The notes beneath the pieces are model-generated. The model searched no databases. It worked only from the letters and a program-made list of their open reading frames with translations, and was not told the origin of the DNA. Made by a program: the position numbers and the translations under genes. Below are positions 19,565 through 27,465 of a stretch of DNA of 64,000 bases, in pieces; position 1 is the stretch's first letter; every line of letters starts with the position of its first letter. The stretch is from Catalinimonas alkaloidigena. GTDB lineage: Bacteria; Bacteroidota; Bacteroidia; Cytophagales; Flexibacteraceae. The stretch spans positions 1-64,000 of the forward strand of contig NZ_FNFO01000001.1 in assembly GCF_900100765.1 (NCBI RefSeq), in the 5' to 3' direction.

Positions 19565-21190
19565 CTATTCCGTCTCGTATTCGTCGGGCGTGAGTTCCAT
19601 CGGCAGGCGGACGATGAAGGTAGTGCCCTCGTTGGCACGGCTTTCCAGCGCAATCGTACCGTGTTGCAGCTCGACGTACCGTTTCACGATGTGCAGGCCC
19701 AGGCCGGTGCCCTGAATGTTGGTGGCGTTGCCCGCCCTGAAAAAGCGGTTGAACAGATATTTCTGTTCCTTTTCGGGAATACCGATGCCCTGGTCCTGCA
19801 CCCGGAGTTCAACCTGAGCGTCAGGGGTAGGGGTGAGGGAAAGCGTGATGCGCTGGCCTTCGGCAGAGTACTTGATGGCGTTGGAAAGCAGGTTGGTGAA
19901 GATGGCTTTGATCAGTTTACGGTCCAGCATCGTCTCGGTCAGGCGTGGGTCGTCTGCCTCTACCCGAATCACCTGCCCGACCTTGGCCACACTCTGCATC
20001 TCTTCGGCGGTGATCTGCGCCAGATCTTGCAGGTCGAGGAGGGCCGGTTGGACGTGGATTTTCCCTTCGTCCAGTTTGCCGATCGACAGGAAATCGTCGA
20101 GCACGCCCACCAGATCGTTAACGCTGCTTTTGATGCGGTCCAGGTGTTTGCTGATCCGTTCCGCTTTGTTTTCGGCAGTGCTGTCCTGGTATTTCCGCAC
20201 GAGCGAAGTCGACGACAGAATGGTGCTCAGGGGCGTTCTGAACTCGTGCGAGGCCATCGACACGAAGCGCGTCTTCAGCTCGTTCAGCTCGCGTTCCTTC
20301 TTCAGGGCGTTGCGCATCTCTTCTTCGGCGTGCTTGAGTTCCGTGATGTTTTCGCCCACCACCAGCACCTGCCGAATGGGCCCATCGTCCGAAGGAAGGG
20401 GCGCGGCGTTCAGAATGAAGGACTTGGATTGCACTTCGACCTCCATGGTGGCGCTTTCTCCCCGAAACGCTTTTTCCAGAAACAACTGCACCGTCGCACG
20501 AATGTCGTCGGGCAGGTCCTGCAACAAGGGGCGGTGCAGCAGTGCCGTGCGGTCCAGCTTAAGTTCCTGCAGGGCTTTGCCGTCCAGCAACACCAGGCGA
20601 TACGCGGCGTCGATCACGCTGATGATGCCATCCGGAAAGTTCTGTACCATCGCGTGGTAGAGCGCCTGCGTTTCGCGCAGTTCGGCATTGGTCCGGGCCA
20701 GTTCGGCGGTGCGGTGTTCTACCCGCTGCTCCAGCTCTTCTGCGTTGCGTTTTAGCTGGGCACGGCTCTCGCGGAGGGCATCGGTCGTGCGTTTGCGTTC
20801 GGTCACGTCGATGATGAACGCAATGACGTACATGGTGCCTTCCAGGTGCACGTAGTTGAGGCCTGCCTCAATGTAGAACTCGCTGCCGTCTTTGCGGCGG
20901 GCGCTCAGGTCCATGTCCCGTCCCATGCCGCGCGCGTGCGGCTTATCGTAGTAGTGCTGGCGGTGCGCCTGGTGCTGGTGCCGCAGCCGTTGCGGAATCA
21001 GAAGTTCCACCGCCTGGCCGACCATCTCGTCGGAATCGTAACCGAACAACCGTTCGCAGGCCGGATTAACCATCACGATCATGCCGTTCTGGTTGGTGAC
21101 CAAAATACTTTCCTGCGAGCCTTCGAACATGGCGCGGAAAATCTTTTCGCGTTGGGGCAGAACGGACGGCGAACGGTGGGCAGATTCCAT
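19565..21190 (-). CDS. Soluble PAS-PAS sensor histidine kinase
   Basis: There is no membrane segment. A first PAS domain (about residues 15-130: QESILVTNQNGMIVMVNPA and LFGYDSDEMVG) is followed by a coiled coil (about 135-185), a second PAS (about 190-300, NFPDGIISVIDAAYRLVLLDG), an HisKA helix with SMASHEFRTPLS (phospho-His315) and an ATPase domain with NLLSNAIKYS, VQDQGIGIP and GTGLGLHIVKRY. The PAS signal is unknown; redox, oxygen, a cofactor or a small molecule are possible. It is upstream of, and probably in one operon with, the receiver-Crp/Fnr regulator. A TGA-N6-TCAT box lies about 60 bp before its start. ATG 21190 is chosen because upstream codons show no domain. Confidence 0.92.
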   Translation of the reverse strand: MESAHRSPSVLPQREKIFRAMFEGSQESILVTNQNGMIVMVNPACERLFGYDSDEMVGQAVELLIPQRLRHQHQAHRQHYYDKPHARGMGRDMDLSARRKDGSEFYIEAGLNYVHLEGTMYVIAFIIDVTERKRTTDALRESRAQLKRNAEELEQRVEHRTAELARTNAELRETQALYHAMVQNFPDGIISVIDAAYRLVLLDGKALQELKLDRTALLHRPLLQDLPDDIRATVQLFLEKAFRGESATMEVEVQSKSFILNAAPLPSDDGPIRQVLVVGENITELKHAEEEMRNALKKERELNELKTRFVSMASHEFRTPLSTILSSTSLVRKYQDSTAENKAERISKHLDRIKSSVNDLVGVLDDFLSIGKLDEGKIHVQPALLDLQDLAQITAEEMQSVAKVGQVIRVEADDPRLTETMLDRKLIKAIFTNLLSNAIKYSAEGQRITLSLTPTPDAQVELRVQDQGIGIPEKEQKYLFNRFFRAGNATNIQGTGLGLHIVKRYVELQHGTIALESRANEGTTFIVRLPMELTPDEYETE

Positions 21191-21247
21191 AAAGTAGCGT
21201 GATGGCGGGATGTAGCTCAAAGATAGGGCTCTGGCGTATACGAAATG

Positions 21248-21259
21248 TGACAAAAGTCA
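21248..21259. promoter_or_regulatory. Crp/Fnr-type box TGACAAAAGTCA between the kinase and usp-ccoI genes
   Basis: The inverted repeat TGA-N6-TCA, followed by T, is centred at 21253.5. A -7-like element TACTTTTA lies at 21305-21312 toward usp-ccoI, so the box centre is about 63 bp before the likely transcript start. That is a position used by upstream-binding Crp/Fnr activators. It could also act on the divergent kinase gene. The same centre-to-promoter distance (51.5 bp to the -7 element) is found before ccoS. Confidence 0.6.
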
Positions 21260-21342
21260 TTCTATGTACTTACAGGCATCATCCTTTCGGGGGAGCGGGC
21301 CGTGTACTTTTACTTATTCATGATTTTTAACCCCTCAGCCCC

Positions 21343-22176
21343 ATGGATTCGTTACGCAACATACTCGTGCCGACCGATTTTTCTGCCTGCTCCAAGCAGG
21401 CCATACGCTTTGCGCTGCAGATTGCCCGTTTGTCTGGCGCACGGCTGATTCTCTACCATGCCGTGCACCCGCCGGTCAGCACTTCGGTCAGCATCATGAT
21501 CAACAAACTGATTCGCCAGATGCGGCTGGACGCCGAACGGGACCTCAAGCAGCTGTTGCTGAACATGCCGGAGCTGCAACAGGTCGCCCCTCAGATCATT
21601 CTGGAAGCCGGATTTATGGAAGACCGCCTGCCCGAACTCATCGCGCAACACGAGGTCGATCTGGTTGTGATGGGAACACGCGGGGCCAGCAAAGGCATTG
21701 CGTCCGTGTTGGGGAGCAACACCACGCGGGTCATCGAACAGGTAACGTGTCCCGTTCTGGCCGTACCCGAGAAAGCGTCGCTGGCGCCCATTCGGCGTAT
21801 TTTGTTCGCCACGGATTACGAGCCTGTTCCTTCCGAGAAGGTGATCGCTCCGCTGGTAAAGCTGGCGCAGATCTTCGATGCCGAAATTACGGTGCTGAAA
21901 GTCGACGAAGAAGAGCGGGGTGCCCTGACGATGACCGAAACGCTAGGCAAGGTGCGGCTGCAACTGTACTTCGACCGGGTGCGCTCCAGCTACCACCTGA
22001 CCACCCACGAAGACGTCGCCGAAGGCATCGAAGACTACATTCGGATGTACCCGATCGAGATGCTGGCCATGATGCCCCGCCGGCACACGGTGTTCGAGCG
22101 CCTCTTTAAGGAAAGCCATACGCGCCGGATGGCGCTGCATACAAACTACCCGCTGCTGACGTTCCGGGCTTCTTAA
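21343..22176 (+). CDS. Tandem universal stress protein (UspA) family
   Basis: Two Usp domains are joined in 277 residues. The first (about 1-147) starts RNILVPTDFSACSKQAIRFA and ends with VMGTRGASKGIASVLGSNT, the G-x2-G-x9-G-S nucleotide-binding motif, and PVLAVP. The second (about 150-277) is more divergent and has lost a clear nucleotide motif. Usp proteins support survival under starvation, redox or oxygen stress, with mostly unknown targets. It precedes the ccoI pump gene by 28 bp and probably shares its transcript, and a Crp/Fnr-type box lies upstream. It is paralogous to the second tandem Usp gene at 26594. Confidence 0.9.
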   Translation: MDSLRNILVPTDFSACSKQAIRFALQIARLSGARLILYHAVHPPVSTSVSIMINKLIRQMRLDAERDLKQLLLNMPELQQVAPQIILEAGFMEDRLPELIAQHEVDLVVMGTRGASKGIASVLGSNTTRVIEQVTCPVLAVPEKASLAPIRRILFATDYEPVPSEKVIAPLVKLAQIFDAEITVLKVDEEERGALTMTETLGKVRLQLYFDRVRSSYHLTTHEDVAEGIEDYIRMYPIEMLAMMPRRHTVFERLFKESHTRRMALHTNYPLLTFRAS

Positions 22177-22204
22177 GTACGGACCGATCACGACGATTCA
22201 CAAG

Positions 22205-24604
22205 ATGAGCACCGCCATTCGTGCCCAGGAGGAAATCGCGTGTTTTCACTGCGGCGATGTGTGTCAGGAGGCGCCCCGCTGGCAGGACGAACACGCGTTC
22301 TGTTGCCAGGGCTGCCAGACGGTATACGATCTGCTGAAGGGGCACGCCCTGACGGGCTATTATACCGTAGAAAAAACACCGGGGCGTTCGCGCAAACATC
22401 CGGCTCCTGCCGCACGGTACGCTTTTCTGGACCAGCCCGACCTGGCCCGTGCGTTTCTGACCTTCGAGGAGGGAACGCTCGGGCAGGCGACGTTTTTTCT
22501 ACCCGCAATCCACTGCAGCGCCTGCATCTGGCTACTCGAGCAGTTGCCGGCCCTGCAACCGGGCGTCCGGCAGGCGCAGGTGCGGTTTGCTGCCAAAGAA
22601 CTTTCGGTGACCTTCGACCGCGACGCCGTTTCGTTGCGCGAACTGGCCGAGTTGCTGGACCGCCTGGGCTACCCGCCCGACCTGTCGGGAGGGGCTACCG
22701 GCCGGCAAAGCCGCCGCAAGGTCGACCGCACGTTCGTCCTGAAAATCGGCGTGGCGGGCTTTTGCTTCGGCAACATCATGCTGCTGAGTCTGCCCGATTA
22801 CCTGGATGCCGACTTTGCAGTAGAGCCACTTTTCCAGCGGTGGTTCGGCGCATTGAACTTCCTGTTGGTGCTGCCGGTCGTGTTTTACGTCGCCAGCGAC
22901 TACTTCAAATCGGCCTGGACGGGTCTGCGTCATGGCTTCGTGAACCTGGATGTGCCCATTGTGCTGGGCATTGTGGCGCTGTTCGGCCAGAGTGTGTACG
23001 AGCTGCTGACCGACACGGGAGCGGGGTATTTCGACTCGCTGGCCGGGCTGCTGTTCTTTCTGATGCTGGGGAAGTGGTACCAGAGCCAGACGTACAAAGC
23101 GCTGGCCTACGACCGGGATTATACGTCGTATTTTCCGGTGGCGGTCACCCGGCTGGTGGACGGGGTGGAATGTACCACGGCCCTGAAAGACCTGCGGGCG
23201 GGCGACTGGGTGCTGATTCGCCATCAGGAGTTGATCCCGGCCGATGCCGTGCTGCGGGAGGGCGACGCGCACATCGACTACAGCTTTGTGACCGGTGAGG
23301 CCACTCCCATCGAAAAGCAACCGGGAGAGGCCCTCTTCGCCGGGGGGCGGCAGTTGGGCGGGCCGCTGGTGCTCGAACTCCAGCAACCGGTGGCGAACAG
23401 TTACCTGACCCGCCTCTGGAATCAGGAGGTCTTTCAGAAACCCGAGGCGACCGGGCTCTCGACCATGGCCGATGGCCTGAGCCGCTACTTTACGCTGACC
23501 ATCCTGACGATCAGTGCCCTGACGGCCCTGTACTGGGGGTGGCACCAACCGTCCTCGATAGGACCGGCGGTGACGGCCGTCCTGATTGTGGCCTGCCCGT
23601 GTGCCCTGGCCCTGGCTGCCCCTTTTGCCTTGGGACACACCTTGCGCTTGTTTGGCAAATGGGGCTGTTACGTAAAAAATGTCGGCGTGCTGGAACGCCT
23701 CGCGCAGGTGGATCATCTGGTGTTCGACAAGACCGGGACCCTCACCGAAACGCAGGCGCACCGGGTGCATTACGAAGGAGACCCCCTCACTGCCGAGGAA
23801 CAACGTCTGCTGCACGCGACCGTCCGCAACTCTGCGCATCCGCTCAGCAAGGCAATCTACCAGGCCGGAGCCGCTTCGACTCCTGTCGTGTCGCTCACTG
23901 CGTTCGAGGAGCATACCGGGCGGGGCATGACCGCTTCTGATGGAACACGCACGTTACGGCTGGGGGCCGCCTCGTTTGTGGGGGGCACTACGACGGCTGC
24001 GGAAGGGACGCAAGTATTCGTTGCGGTCGACGGCGTGGTGAAAGGCCATTTCCAAGTAGAAAATACGTACCGGCGTGGGCTGGAGCCGCTTTTGGAAACG
24101 CTACAGACCCGCTACACGACTCACCTGTTGTCGGGCGATGGCGAGCGGGAACGCACGCGACTTCAACCTTACTTTTCGGCGTTGCACTTCCGGCAGAGCC
24201 CGCTTGATAAACTCCACTACCTGAAGACGCTACACCAGGCCGGGCACCGGACCCTGATGGTCGGCGACGGACTGAACGACGCCGGGGCACTGAAACAAAG
24301 TGACGTGGGCATTGCGGTGGCCGACGACATCTACCATTTCTCTCCGGCGTGTGATGCGATTCTGGATGCCCGCCAGTTGCCTCACCTCGATCGCTTTCTG
24401 CAGTTGGCGAAAGCCAGCCGCCGGACGGTCCTTGCGGCGTTCGGCCTTTCGTTCGTGTACAACGGAGTGGGGTTGGCCTTTGCGGTGACCGGGCAGTTGA
24501 CGCCGCTCGTGGCGGCCATTCTGATGCCGCTCAGTTCGGTGACGGTGGTCGGGTTCGTTACCGTCCTGACCAACGCGTACGCCCGACGGCTTTTTGGGAA
24601 ATAA
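22205..24604 (+). CDS. ccoI: CcoI-type heavy-metal P-type ATPase (copper delivery to cbb3 oxidase)
   Basis: Length is 799 residues. An N-terminal Cys cluster, C13-FH-C16-GDV-C20 then FCCQGCQTVYDLL, precedes a HMA metal-binding domain with IHCSACIWLLE. Eight membrane helices, the TGE motif (FVTGEATPIEK), C464-P-C466 in the copper channel, phosphorylated Asp508 in DKTGTLTE, and GDGLNDAGAL complete the P1B-type layout. This N-terminal Cys-rich arrangement is typical of FixI/CcoI, the ATPase that exports Cu(I) for assembly of cbb3 oxidase. The oxidase genes start 6.4 kb downstream and share the same type of regulatory box. It ends in a bidirectional terminator with pckA. Confidence 0.9.
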   Translation: MSTAIRAQEEIACFHCGDVCQEAPRWQDEHAFCCQGCQTVYDLLKGHALTGYYTVEKTPGRSRKHPAPAARYAFLDQPDLARAFLTFEEGTLGQATFFLPAIHCSACIWLLEQLPALQPGVRQAQVRFAAKELSVTFDRDAVSLRELAELLDRLGYPPDLSGGATGRQSRRKVDRTFVLKIGVAGFCFGNIMLLSLPDYLDADFAVEPLFQRWFGALNFLLVLPVVFYVASDYFKSAWTGLRHGFVNLDVPIVLGIVALFGQSVYELLTDTGAGYFDSLAGLLFFLMLGKWYQSQTYKALAYDRDYTSYFPVAVTRLVDGVECTTALKDLRAGDWVLIRHQELIPADAVLREGDAHIDYSFVTGEATPIEKQPGEALFAGGRQLGGPLVLELQQPVANSYLTRLWNQEVFQKPEATGLSTMADGLSRYFTLTILTISALTALYWGWHQPSSIGPAVTAVLIVACPCALALAAPFALGHTLRLFGKWGCYVKNVGVLERLAQVDHLVFDKTGTLTETQAHRVHYEGDPLTAEEQRLLHATVRNSAHPLSKAIYQAGAASTPVVSLTAFEEHTGRGMTASDGTRTLRLGAASFVGGTTTAAEGTQVFVAVDGVVKGHFQVENTYRRGLEPLLETLQTRYTTHLLSGDGERERTRLQPYFSALHFRQSPLDKLHYLKTLHQAGHRTLMVGDGLNDAGALKQSDVGIAVADDIYHFSPACDAILDARQLPHLDRFLQLAKASRRTVLAAFGLSFVYNGVGLAFAVTGQLTPLVAAILMPLSSVTVVGFVTVLTNAYARRLFGK

Positions 24605-24644
24605 GCCGCCCTACGTTGCACTTCCCTCGTGTTTTATAAGATTT

Positions 24645-24682
24645 AAAAAAAGGCCCGCAGGTTCTGCTGCGGGCCTTTTTTG
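24645..24682. terminator. Bidirectional terminator between ccoI and pckA
   Basis: A strong stem GGCCCGCAG/CTGCGGGCC with a 6-nt loop is flanked by A7 on the left and T7 on the right. It can end both the plus-strand ccoI transcript and the minus-strand pckA transcript, which converge here. Confidence 0.93.
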
Positions 24683-24699
24683 TGTGGATTCGCGTGAGA

Positions 24700-26319
24700 T
24701 TAGTCTTCGTACGAAGGCGATACCACCCGGGGGGCACCCGCCAAAATGCGTTCGTCGGCCTCGTACTGTTCGAAGTTGCGGATAAATTTCTCGGCCAGCC
24801 GCTCGGCCTGCAAGTCGTAGGCGGCCGGATCGTCCCAGGTATTGCGCGGATTCAGCAACGCCGTCGGCACCCCCGGGCAGGCGTCGGGCACCTGCAGACC
24901 AAACACCGGATGGACCGAAAACGGGACTTCGTTCAGGTTACCATTGAGCACGGCCGTGATGCACGCGCGTGTGTGGGGGAGTTTCATGCGGGTGCCCACA
25001 CCGTAAGGGCCACCGGTCCAGCCGGTGTTGATCAGCCACACCTGCGTGTGATGAGCCTCCATCTTTTCGCCCAGCAACCGGGCGTACTGCGCCGCCGGCA
25101 GGGGCATAAACGCCGCCCCGAAGCAAGTCGAAAACGTGGCTTGTGGCTCGTTGATGCCTTGTTCCGTACCTGCCACCTTGGCCGTATAACCCGACATAAA
25201 GTGGTACATGGCCTGCGCCGGATTCAGGCGTGCGACGGGCGGCAGCACTCCGAAGGCGTCGGCCACCAGGAAGAAAATATGGCGGGGATGCCCGCTGCGC
25301 GAGGGCAACAGGACGTTTTCGATGTGATTGATCGGGTACGCCGTCCGGGTGTTGGGCGTCACCACCACGTTGGTGTAGTCAACGGTCCGGGTTCCGGGGA
25401 AAAAGCGGGTGTTTTCGAGGATGGCGCCGAACCGGATGGCGCGGAAAATATCGGGTTCTCTTTCTTCGGTCAGGTCGATGGTTTTGGCATAACATCCGCC
25501 TTCGAAGTTGAACACGCCGTTTTCGGACCAGCCGTGCTCGTCGTCACCGATGAGCCGCCGTTGCGGATCGGCCGACAGCGTGGTTTTGCCCGTGCCCGAC
25601 AGACCGAAGAAGATGGCCGTGTCGCCCTCCTGCGTCCCGACGTTCGCGGCGCAGTGCATCGAAAGGACGTGGTGCTGGTGGGGCAACAGGAAATTCAAGA
25701 GCGAAAAAATGCCTTTTTTAATTTCACCAGCGTAGCCCGTGCCGCCGACCAGAATCATCTTCTGGGTCAGATTCAAAATGGCAAAGTTGGCCTGGCGGGT
25801 GCCGTCGAGCGCGGGATTGGCCTCAAACTCCGGCACGTGAATGACGTGGTAGTCAGGTTCGAAATTTTCCAGTTCCTCTTCGCTGGGGCGCAGAAACATG
25901 GTATGGCAGAACAGGTTGTGGTAGGCGTTGCGGTTGATGATCCGCACCTTGAGGCGGTACGCCGGATCGGCCCCGGCGTAGACATCCCGCACAAACACCT
26001 CCTGGCTTTGTAGGTATGCGCCCATTTCGCGACGCAGCACCTCGAATTGGTCGGCCTCAAACGGTTGGTTGATGGCGTTCCAGTCGACCGTGTCGGCCGT
26101 GAGGGCGTCTTTCACGATGAACCGATCTTTGGGCGAACGGCCGGTAAATTTTCCGGTGTCGCACATCAGCGCGCCGGTCGATGTGAGTTGTCCTTCGCCG
26201 CGTTGCAGCGCCATTTCGATGAGTTGGGCGGGCGGGAGGTTCCAGTAGGCGCGGGCTGTGTGCGTGAGGCCACAGCTTTCCAGGCCCATACGCTTCGATT
26301 TTTTACCGATTTCTTCCAT
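24700..26319 (-). CDS. pckA: Phosphoenolpyruvate carboxykinase (ATP)
   Basis: The 539-residue protein has the ATP-dependent PEPCK motifs: TGRSPKDRFIV (substrate side), GLSGTGKTTLSADP (kinase-1a P-loop), LIGDDEHGWSENGVFNFEGG (kinase-2 and metal site, split here) and GYTAKVAGTE. It converts oxaloacetate and ATP to phosphoenolpyruvate and CO2, the first committed gluconeogenic step. It is transcribed alone and divergently from the second usp gene. The shared 274-bp gap carries two Crp/Fnr-type boxes, so its expression may answer to the same signal. Confidence 0.97.
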   Translation of the reverse strand: MEEIGKKSKRMGLESCGLTHTARAYWNLPPAQLIEMALQRGEGQLTSTGALMCDTGKFTGRSPKDRFIVKDALTADTVDWNAINQPFEADQFEVLRREMGAYLQSQEVFVRDVYAGADPAYRLKVRIINRNAYHNLFCHTMFLRPSEEELENFEPDYHVIHVPEFEANPALDGTRQANFAILNLTQKMILVGGTGYAGEIKKGIFSLLNFLLPHQHHVLSMHCAANVGTQEGDTAIFFGLSGTGKTTLSADPQRRLIGDDEHGWSENGVFNFEGGCYAKTIDLTEEREPDIFRAIRFGAILENTRFFPGTRTVDYTNVVVTPNTRTAYPINHIENVLLPSRSGHPRHIFFLVADAFGVLPPVARLNPAQAMYHFMSGYTAKVAGTEQGINEPQATFSTCFGAAFMPLPAAQYARLLGEKMEAHHTQVWLINTGWTGGPYGVGTRMKLPHTRACITAVLNGNLNEVPFSVHPVFGLQVPDACPGVPTALLNPRNTWDDPAAYDLQAERLAEKFIRNFEQYEADERILAGAPRVVSPSYED

Positions 26320-26451
26320 GCTTGCAGGGGGTTAACGTGAAGGGAAAAGCACCGCATGGGGGCTGATAAAAGGGCGCGCCCTGCGGTCATGATGGGCAAC
26401 AAGGTAAGGGAGGCCCCGTAGTGGGGGAATGACGGATGTCGGGCCGGCCGA

Positions 26452-26463
26452 TGATCCTCGTCA
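26452..26463. promoter_or_regulatory. Crp/Fnr-type box TGATCCTCGTCA in the pckA-usp gap
   Basis: This is a TGA-N6-TCA inverted repeat followed by T, with symmetric flanks (ATGA...TCAT). It lies 133 bp before pckA and 131 bp before usp, near the middle of the divergent gap, and 70 bp from a second box at 26522. Confidence 0.5.
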
Positions 26464-26521
26464 TATTACGGAAGTGGTTGGTTGCCAACCGTTTCGGCAT
26501 GATAAAAATACGCGATTGGGA

Positions 26522-26564
26522 TGACGAAGCTCATTTTTGTTGGCGGGCCGACCGCGTAGTTTTG
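26522..26564 (+). promoter_or_regulatory. Second Crp/Fnr-type box and promoter of the usp-SLC13 genes
   Basis: The box TGACGAAGCTCA (26522-26533) is centred at 26527.5. It is directly followed by TTTG (26536-26539) and, after 17 bp, by TAGTTTTG (26557-26564), a perfect TAnnTTTG element. With a start about 5 bp after that element, the box is centred near -41.5, the classical position for activation by Crp/Fnr proteins that overlap the -35 region. Confidence 0.65.
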
Positions 26565-26593
26565 GCTTATTATCACGCTAAAACGAGCCCATT

Positions 26594-27379
26594 ATGAAAC
26601 CGCTTCGCCACATCCTTGTCCCCGTTAATTTCACCCTCTGTGCAAAAAATGCCGTTCGCTTCGGGCGGGCCTTTGCCGAGCAAACGGGCGCTACCCTTTC
26701 GTTGCTCTACGTACACGACGGCGATCTGCCCAGCCCCGACGAGCGGCGGCAGATGACGGCCTGGAAAGAAGAATTGCTAGACGAGATGCGCGCACCGTAC
26801 CAGCTCCACTTCCGGGGGGGGAAGGTCGTCCAGGCCATTTGCGAAGTGGCTGAAGCCTACCAGGCCGACGTACTCTTTATGGGCACCACCGGCATTCACC
26901 AGCCCAGCATGGTGTTGGGCTCGTTGACGTGGCAGGTGATGGTCGAAGCGCCTTGCCCGGTGCTGGCCATTCCGCAGGAAGCCCGCATGGAAGCGATCCA
27001 GAAGGTTGGGTTTATGAGCGACCTGTCGGCCATCGAGAAACCCCAGTCGCTGTACCCGCTGTTTTTCCTGGCCGACCTGTTTTCGGCCGAGTTGCACATC
27101 GTGAACGTAAAGAAACGTGCCGCCGGCATTTCGTCCGAGAAAACGCAGGCCGCCCTGGCATTGGAACATGAACTGGAGGACATTCCGCACTGCTTCCACA
27201 TCATCGAAGACCAGGATCTGGTGCATGCGGCCCGCACCTTTGTGCAGCAGTACGACATCGACCTGCTGGCGATTATGCCGCGTAAGCATACGGACCTCGA
27301 ACAACTCTTTGCCGGAAAGCTGACGCAGCAACTGGCACTCCACCTCGAAACGCCCCTGCTGGCCTTTCACGAGGCCTGA
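26594..27379 (+). CDS. Tandem universal stress protein (UspA) family
   Basis: Two Usp folds make up 261 residues: the first starts RHILVPVNFTLCAKNAVRFG and ends LFMGTTGIHQPSMVLGSLTW and PVLAIP; the second is degenerate and ends in DLLAIMPRKHTDLEQLF. The nucleotide-binding loop keeps most of the G-x2-G...G-S pattern. The same LAMMPRRHT/LAIMPRKHT phrase occurs in the Usp protein at 21343, so the two are paralogues. It has a good promoter with a Crp/Fnr-type box at class II position, and it precedes the SLC13 carrier gene by 86 bp. Confidence 0.88.
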   Translation: MKPLRHILVPVNFTLCAKNAVRFGRAFAEQTGATLSLLYVHDGDLPSPDERRQMTAWKEELLDEMRAPYQLHFRGGKVVQAICEVAEAYQADVLFMGTTGIHQPSMVLGSLTWQVMVEAPCPVLAIPQEARMEAIQKVGFMSDLSAIEKPQSLYPLFFLADLFSAELHIVNVKKRAAGISSEKTQAALALEHELEDIPHCFHIIEDQDLVHAARTFVQQYDIDLLAIMPRKHTDLEQLFAGKLTQQLALHLETPLLAFHEA

Positions 27380-27465
27380 TCTCCACCAAACACCCACCGT
27401 TTGCAGCCAGTGGCCGCCTGAGGCGTACCGCTGGCTGCTGTTTTTTCGCGACACTTACGTGCTTT

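Noticed and set aside
22532-23914. A 460-codon minus-strand frame inside ccoI
   Set aside because: It is antisense to highly conserved P-type ATPase motifs and shows no family similarity.
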